From positions 124,001 through 188,000 of the forward strand of contig NZ_CP108462.1 in the NCBI RefSeq assembly GCF_036226365.1: 64,000 bases of DNA, in the 5' to 3' direction. Under the pieces are notes generated by a model, which saw nothing but the letters and a program-made list of their open reading frames with translations, was not told where the DNA came from and ran no database searches. The translations under genes were made by a program, and so were the position numbers. The stretch comes from Streptomyces sp. NBC_01262. Its GTDB lineage: Bacteria > Actinomycetota > Actinomycetes > Streptomycetales > Streptomycetaceae. Within the stretch, counting starts at the first letter, position 1. Each line of letters starts with the position of its first letter. This document shows, piece after piece, positions 59,449 to 64,000 of this stretch.

Positions 59449-61334
59449 CCGGGCGCCGGGCCTCGCTGCCCCGGAGCGGGTCTGCGACCAGGCGAGGGCG
59501 ACTCGACACCGGGCCGGACCGGATTCTGGTGCGGTGCTTCAGCCAGGACGGCGCCGGCTTCCAGGACTACGACTTCAGCCGCCTGACCATGGCAGTGGAG
59601 CTGCGGGAGGAACTGGTCACCGCGTTCATCAAACGGACCGCCCCCGGCGCCGGCCTGACGTCGCTCAACTCGACCAACGTGGTCTTCCAGATGGTGCGGC
59701 ACTTCGACCGCTACCTGGCGACACTGACCTGGCCGCCTCGGAAGTTGGCGCACGTGACCGTCGAGCACTTCGACGGGTTCTTCGACTTCCGCACAACGGA
59801 GACCTTGAGTGCCGCGGACGACCTGTCGCAGCTGAAACTGCTGCTGCGCGGCGCAGGGGTGTCAGAGGGCCTCGCCGCCCGGCTGGCATCGCAGATGCCG
59901 GCCCGGGTCCGGAACGAGGGCAGCAAGCAGAGCTACAGCAGAGCGGAGTTCCAGCGGATCACGGCCGCCGCCCGCGCTGACCTGAGGGCGGCGGCCCTCC
60001 GGATCCGGGACAACCGCGAGCTGCTGGCCCAGGCCCGCCAGAGCGAGGCCACAGACAGTGCCGGGGGCCTGTCTGCCCGGACGAGGCTGCTGGACTACGT
60101 CGACCGCTACGGCGACGTCCCCCGGGAGCCTCGCCTCGTCGGAGTCCACAAGGGAGACATGTTCCCTGCGAGGTGGGTCCAGAAGATCGGCCCGGTCCGG
60201 GAGATCGTCTCCTGGCTACACCTGACGATCGACGAGGTCGGAGCCGGCGCCGTGCTGCTGGCGGCGATGACGGGCGAGAACCCGAACGTGATCTTTAAGG
60301 TTCCCTCGGCGCATCATCGCGCTGACGGCTACACCGGGCAGACCGGCACCGCGATCGTTGATCTGCTCAAGCCGCGGCGTCAGCGTCGCGCTCACATGAA
60401 CCTTGCGCTGAGTGATGTCCCGGACTGGATCAGCGTCCCGGACCAGCCCGAAGGGCTCTCCACCCGCGATGAACTGCACACGCCGTTTGGCCTCTACGTC
60501 CTGCTGCACGAGCTGACGGCCCGGTCCCGGGCACTGGTCGGCGGCGGCCGGCTCCTGATCGGCTATGCCCAGAGCGGCGGCCACGGCACCGGACACGGCC
60601 TGCGGGCACTGAACGACACTCCCGTCATCAAGCGGCAGGGCGAGAACTGGGGCCTGGTCGCGGACGACCTCGACGAGGCGGGGAATCCGGTCCCGCTGCC
60701 GCTGCGGCTCGAACTGCTTCGGCTGACGCACATCGAGCTCTACCAGCGGCCGGTCGCCCATACGGAGAAGACCGCCTCGACCTACATGGTCCGCAACCGC
60801 GGAAACGCCGACGAATACCGAAAGGTCGTGGCCCAGGCCCTGAACGACGAGGCCGACAAGGCCCGCACCCGCGGGCGAGTTTCCACCTTGACGGCCGAGG
60901 ACCTCGAGAGAGCTCAAGTCGACCCCGGAAAGGTGGCTGCCGAGCTCGGCCTGAAGGAGCAGACCCTCAAGCGCATGATCGCCGGTGAGCTCGACACGGT
61001 CATGGCGGCCTGCACCGACAACCTCGGCGGCTCACACGGGCCGCAGGGCGAGCCCTGCCAGGCCTCGTTCATGCTCTGTCTGGGCTGCGAGTGCGCCAGA
61101 GCCCTGCCCCGGCACCTACCGGTCCAGGTCCTGGTCCACGACCGGCTAAGTGAACGCCGCGAGCAGACCGACGCACTGCGATGGGCCCGCCGGTTCGCGG
61201 CCCCGCACGCTCAACTCGCCGACCTTCTTGCCCAACACGACGCGACGGCCGTGGACGACGCCCGCGCAGACGCCACCGAAGCCGATCACGCGCTGGTCGG
61301 CCGGTTTCTGAACCGGGAGCTTGACCTGCGATGA
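59445..61334 (+). CDS. Atypical site-specific recombinase, second of the trio (TnpB-like)
   Basis: A 629-residue protein from GTG 59445 (GTGA overlap with the first recombinase), close to the length of TnpB of Tn554. The N-terminal half has core-binding character (YLATLTWPPRKLAHVTVEHF). AGAVLLAAMTGENPNVIFKV corresponds to the Arg I region, but the expected arginine is replaced in TGENPN. LRLELLRLTHIELYQRPVAH followed by TEKTASTYMVRN could supply His/Arg and the tyrosine. The C-terminal ~100 residues have a Cys-rich SFMLCLGCECARALPRHLPV segment. The divergent motif suggests a partner role rather than independent catalysis. Confidence 0.78.
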   Translation: MTGRRASLPRSGSATRRGRLDTGPDRILVRCFSQDGAGFQDYDFSRLTMAVELREELVTAFIKRTAPGAGLTSLNSTNVVFQMVRHFDRYLATLTWPPRKLAHVTVEHFDGFFDFRTTETLSAADDLSQLKLLLRGAGVSEGLAARLASQMPARVRNEGSKQSYSRAEFQRITAAARADLRAAALRIRDNRELLAQARQSEATDSAGGLSARTRLLDYVDRYGDVPREPRLVGVHKGDMFPARWVQKIGPVREIVSWLHLTIDEVGAGAVLLAAMTGENPNVIFKVPSAHHRADGYTGQTGTAIVDLLKPRRQRRAHMNLALSDVPDWISVPDQPEGLSTRDELHTPFGLYVLLHELTARSRALVGGGRLLIGYAQSGGHGTGHGLRALNDTPVIKRQGENWGLVADDLDEAGNPVPLPLRLELLRLTHIELYQRPVAHTEKTASTYMVRNRGNADEYRKVVAQALNDEADKARTRGRVSTLTAEDLERAQVDPGKVAAELGLKEQTLKRMIAGELDTVMAACTDNLGGSHGPQGEPCQASFMLCLGCECARALPRHLPVQVLVHDRLSERREQTDALRWARRFAAPHAQLADLLAQHDATAVDDARADATEADHALVGRFLNRELDLR

Positions 61335-63493
61335 CGACGCCCGTCTTTGAGCTCAAAGGGGAGGGAGTGCCCGCCGGGACCACCTGGCCCCAGCCGGACA
61401 CGCTGGTCCTGCGCAACCGCGATCTCCGGCCTGACACCGACCTGGCGAAGCTCTCTCGGTTCAGCGACGACCTCTGGGATCTCAACGCGGCGATCTTCGA
61501 GGAACACTACCGGGCCACCTCGCTCAACTTCACCCTGATCCCCGAACCCTTGCGGCTGGCGACGAAGCACTACTGCTGGCAGCTGTTGAACCACAAGCGG
61601 CTCTGGGTTCCGCGCGGCGCGAAGAGCACACGGATCACGGTCACCACGATCCACCTCCTGTTCGTGAACGAACTGCAGTTCATCATCGACTGGTTCGTCA
61701 AGCAGGGCATCATCGCGTTCTGCCAGGTCACCAACGAACTCCTGGACGCCTTCGTCGACGCGATCGTTGACGAGGAGGACCCTTTGACCGGGACCTCCCG
61801 CACCCTTACGGAGATCCGCCGGCTTTGGGGCCACCGCGAGATCCTCCCGCCGGCGATGCGGCTGCCGCAGGCGCCGCCCTGGGCGGGAGAGGACACCGCG
61901 GAAATCCTCGGGGCGGCAGGAACGGTCGGCCGGCGCGAGAACCGCACCCGGCGCATTGCGGAGCCCACCATGCAGATGCTCTTGAACTGGGCGATCCGCT
62001 TCCTGGAGGACTTCGCCGACGTCATCCTCGCCGCCCGGGCCGAGCACGCAGAGCTCTACCGGAGGACTCCAGAAGGACGCCGTTTCACCGGCGCCCAGAA
62101 CCAGACCCGGCACCAACCCGGTGAACTCGTCCTGAAGGTCCACAACTACCTCGACGAGCTCCGCCAGCAGGGAAGGTCTCTACCCGGTACCTGGAAACCG
62201 AGCGGGGAGAAGGTGATTCGGTGGCGCCATATCGCCCTTCTCCTGGACTGCTCGGATTCGATCAAGGACACGGGGACAGGCCGCCTGATCATCGATTCCG
62301 GACTCCCGATCGGGGACCAGGTGCTGTTGAACACGCGGTTCACCGCCCCACGCGACGGCGGAGCCTGGCGGCGTGACATCACTTACGACGAGGCGCCGGA
62401 ACTGGCGCGGCTGCTGAGCACGGCCTGCCTCGTGATCGTTGCCTATCTCTCGGGGGCCCGGGCCGGCGAGGTGCTCAACCTTCGACGCGGCTGCGTCACT
62501 CGGGACACCGAGACGGGGCTGTGGTTGATGCGCGGCCTCTACTTCAAGGGCTCCGTCGACAAGGACGGCAACAGGATCCCGGAGGGAACCGTCCGACCCG
62601 ACCCCTGGGTCGTCATCGAGGTCGTCGCGAAGGCCGTCGAGGTGCTGGAACGACTCCACCCCAGCCCGCTTCTCTTCCCCACCCGCATCGAGCCGTTCCA
62701 CCGCCGGTGGGCCGGCGAGAAGCGGCTCGGCGAGGCACGTTCTGACGCCTCCATCGCCGATGACCTGGCAGCTTTCGTCACCTGGGTGAACGGCGAGTGC
62801 ATCCGAGCCGGCCGCACCGACCTCATCCCCGACGACGGGCGCGGGCCGCTGAAAGCCAGCCGCTTCCGCCGCACCCTGGCCTGGTTCATCCGGCGTCGGC
62901 CCCGTGGCCTGATCGCCGCCTCGATTCAGTACGGTCACGCCCAGGTCCGCATGCTGGAAGGCTATGCCGGAACCTACGAGTCAGGATTCCCGGACGAATA
63001 CGCCTTTCAGGACTGGCTCTACCGGATCGAATGCCTGGCCGAGGACGAATCCGCCCTCGCAGCCGGCGAACACGTCAGCGGACCGGCGGCCGACGCCTAC
63101 CGCAGCCGCGTTGCCGACGCGAGCCGCGAGTTCACCGGCCGCGTTCTCACGAGCGAGCGGCAGGCCATGGACCTGATCGGCAACCCGCTTCTGCAGATCT
63201 ACCACGGCGACGGGATGACCTGCGTTCTCAACCCCGCGACCGCCGCCTGCCAGCTCAGAGGGGAAGCGGACGACCCGATGGTGACGCCGGACACCGACGA
63301 CTGCCGTCCTAAGTGCCCCAACCTCGCTCGGACCGACCGCGGCATCGAGTACGTCCGGCAGCAGGCCGCCAGTCTTGCCGAGGCCGTCGCTGATCAACTC
63401 GCGCCACCCATTCGGCACCAGCGTGAACGTCATGAGCTCGAGCGGCTGCAGGCCGTCATCCATGCCCATGAGGAAGGAGTAGTCCGCTCATGA
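61331..63493 (+). CDS. Tyrosine recombinase, third of the trio
   Basis: A 720-residue recombinase with ATGA overlap to the second gene. The long N-terminal part (FELKGEGVPAGTTWPQPDTL) precedes a core-binding region. The catalytic domain shows VAYLSGARAGEVLNLRRGCV with Arg I, SRFRRTLAWFIRRRPRG in place of the His-x-x-Arg box (Phe for His), and IQYGHAQVRMLEGYAGTYES with the second His and a tyrosine. The C-terminal segment has a cysteine pattern GMTCVLNPATAACQ...DDCRPKCPNLA, a likely zinc-binding tail. It is probably catalytic together with the first protein. Confidence 0.82.
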   Translation: MTTPVFELKGEGVPAGTTWPQPDTLVLRNRDLRPDTDLAKLSRFSDDLWDLNAAIFEEHYRATSLNFTLIPEPLRLATKHYCWQLLNHKRLWVPRGAKSTRITVTTIHLLFVNELQFIIDWFVKQGIIAFCQVTNELLDAFVDAIVDEEDPLTGTSRTLTEIRRLWGHREILPPAMRLPQAPPWAGEDTAEILGAAGTVGRRENRTRRIAEPTMQMLLNWAIRFLEDFADVILAARAEHAELYRRTPEGRRFTGAQNQTRHQPGELVLKVHNYLDELRQQGRSLPGTWKPSGEKVIRWRHIALLLDCSDSIKDTGTGRLIIDSGLPIGDQVLLNTRFTAPRDGGAWRRDITYDEAPELARLLSTACLVIVAYLSGARAGEVLNLRRGCVTRDTETGLWLMRGLYFKGSVDKDGNRIPEGTVRPDPWVVIEVVAKAVEVLERLHPSPLLFPTRIEPFHRRWAGEKRLGEARSDASIADDLAAFVTWVNGECIRAGRTDLIPDDGRGPLKASRFRRTLAWFIRRRPRGLIAASIQYGHAQVRMLEGYAGTYESGFPDEYAFQDWLYRIECLAEDESALAAGEHVSGPAADAYRSRVADASREFTGRVLTSERQAMDLIGNPLLQIYHGDGMTCVLNPATAACQLRGEADDPMVTPDTDDCRPKCPNLARTDRGIEYVRQQAASLAEAVADQLAPPIRHQRERHELERLQAVIHAHEEGVVRS

Positions 63494-63921
63494 CCGCAAT
63501 CCCGCTCAACGGCGAGACGGATCCGATCCGGCGGGCGATCATCGCCGCCATGAACCGGCTGTTCGCGGGCACCCCGAAGCGGTCGACTGGGCGCCTCAAC
63601 GTCTCCCAGCTGGCCATCGAGGCTGACGTTCAACGCTGGCACCTGACCCATCAACATCATGACCTCAAGGAACTCTTTCAGGCCCGAGCCGCTACCGAAG
63701 AAGCCAAGCGAATCACGCATGTTCGAGGACAGGACGAACACCAAGAACTCAAGAAGAAGCACGCCGAGTTGCAGGCGCATGCACGGTTCCTCGAGGAGCG
63801 CCTTCAGCTCTATGCGACTGCGGTCAACCTTCTCAGCCTGGAACTTCGGTCGGTGACAGAGCAGGAAGAGGACTCGGCCAGGGTCCGAGTCATGCCTCGT
63901 CGGCCGCGACGCCTGCCCTGA
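63490..63921 (+). CDS. Small DUF6262/TnpC-like protein of the recombinase element
   Basis: A 143-residue protein, ATGA-coupled to the third recombinase. RRAIIAAMNRLFAGTPKRST followed by GRLNVSQLAIEADVQRWHL is a helix-turn-helix-like unit. RGQDEHQELKKKHAELQAHA then LEERLQLYATAVNLLSLELR is a coiled coil. This architecture matches the small accessory protein (TnpC in Tn554) that aids orientation and efficiency of transposition. No catalytic motif. Confidence 0.78.
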   Translation: MTAIPLNGETDPIRRAIIAAMNRLFAGTPKRSTGRLNVSQLAIEADVQRWHLTHQHHDLKELFQARAATEEAKRITHVRGQDEHQELKKKHAELQAHARFLEERLQLYATAVNLLSLELRSVTEQEEDSARVRVMPRRPRRLP

Positions 63922-63960
63922 AGAACCAGCACCTACCGCTCCCGTCGGCGGTCACGTGGC

Positions 63961-63996
63961 AATGGCCAGTTGCGAATACCCCCACTAGTGGCCATT
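63961..63996. repeat. Inverted repeat after the recombinase operon
   Basis: AATGGCCA (63961-63968) and TGGCCATT (63989-63996) flank a 20-base centre containing ACTAGT, 40 bases beyond the last gene of the element. It may be a terminator or part of the recombination end; the window stops four bases later. Confidence 0.45.
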
Positions 63997-64000
63997 TGAC

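Larger units (their letters stand above)
57942..64000 (+). mobile_element. Tyrosine-recombinase trio element (Tn554/RIT-like) inserted in ligA; right end not seen
   Basis: Three overlapping recombinase genes (496, 629 and 720 residues) and a small 143-residue protein, all on the plus strand with GTGA or ATGA overlaps, directly follow the point where ligA is broken. Three consecutive recombinases plus a TnpC/DUF6262-like protein resemble Tn554-family transposons and 'recombinase in trio' elements, which integrate site-specifically. The left edge is set by the last ligase codon; the right edge lies at or beyond 64000. Passenger genes, if any, would be to the right. Confidence 0.75.

Overview
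The window is very GC-rich actinobacterial DNA, most likely from Streptomyces or a close relative. Supporting signs are frequent GTG starts and 1-4 nt stop/start overlaps, XRE regulators with MmyB-type ligand domains, a Fic-like toxin family typical of streptomycetes, a mycothiol-type isomerase remnant, and sugar ABC operons that lack their own ATPase gene (streptomycetes usually share one, MsiK). It reads as an accessory region, probably chromosome-arm-like: catabolic operons, regulators and hydrolases mixed with insertion elements and broken genes. No rRNA, tRNA or CRISPR array was seen.

Layout. 1-5.5 kb is scarred: the end of a GMC oxidoreductase, two genes truncated head to head at about 1133-1146, an IS630 transposase relic, an azoreductase, and a ribbon-helix-helix/Fic-like toxin-antitoxin pair. 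5.56-7.43 kb is an apparently intact IS200/IS605 element (divergent tnpA and tnpB) that cuts off a MmyB-type regulator. 7.5-12.1 kb holds an aldo/keto reductase, an ArsR-type regulator with a small partner, a UGT-type glycosyltransferase and a divergent LysR regulator. 13.4-25.7 kb is a long minus-strand galactoside operon. It runs from a secreted GH27 alpha-galactosidase through a lipoprotein binding protein, two permeases, a cytoplasmic GH36 alpha-galactosidase, an SDR dehydrogenase, a GntR regulator, galactonate dehydratase and an epimerase to an aldolase remnant and a sugar-acid kinase. This outlines import, hydrolysis and De Ley-Doudoroff-style oxidation of galactose, but the aldolase has shrunk to 74 residues. 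Divergent from it is a 1361-residue secreted GH2 enzyme behind two tandem LacI-type operators; two 142-residue discoidin-like units are inserted inside its GH2 fold.

30-49 kb contains a MmyB regulator/SDR pair, a secreted beta-rich protein, and a three-gene CHAT-protease module (membrane protein, small cysteine-motif protein, 1352-residue TPR-CHAT protein). It also has a DUF4097 gene facing an unusual IS30-HTH/MarR-like regulator, another aldo/keto reductase, a spermidine-synthase-like protein, a tannase-like secreted hydrolase, a MarR/hydrolase pair and a membrane-anchored esterase. 49.3-56.7 kb is a fructan locus: LacI regulator, cytoplasmic GH32, two permeases, binding protein, and a divergent secreted GH32.

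From about 57.94 kb to the right edge, a cluster of three overlapping tyrosine recombinases plus a small DUF6262/TnpC-like protein (Tn554-like or recombinase-in-trio type) interrupts an NAD-dependent DNA ligase gene, leaving only its C-terminal part. The strongest leads are the CHAT module, the recombinase cluster, the permuted discoidin insertion in GH2, and the miniaturised aldolase.
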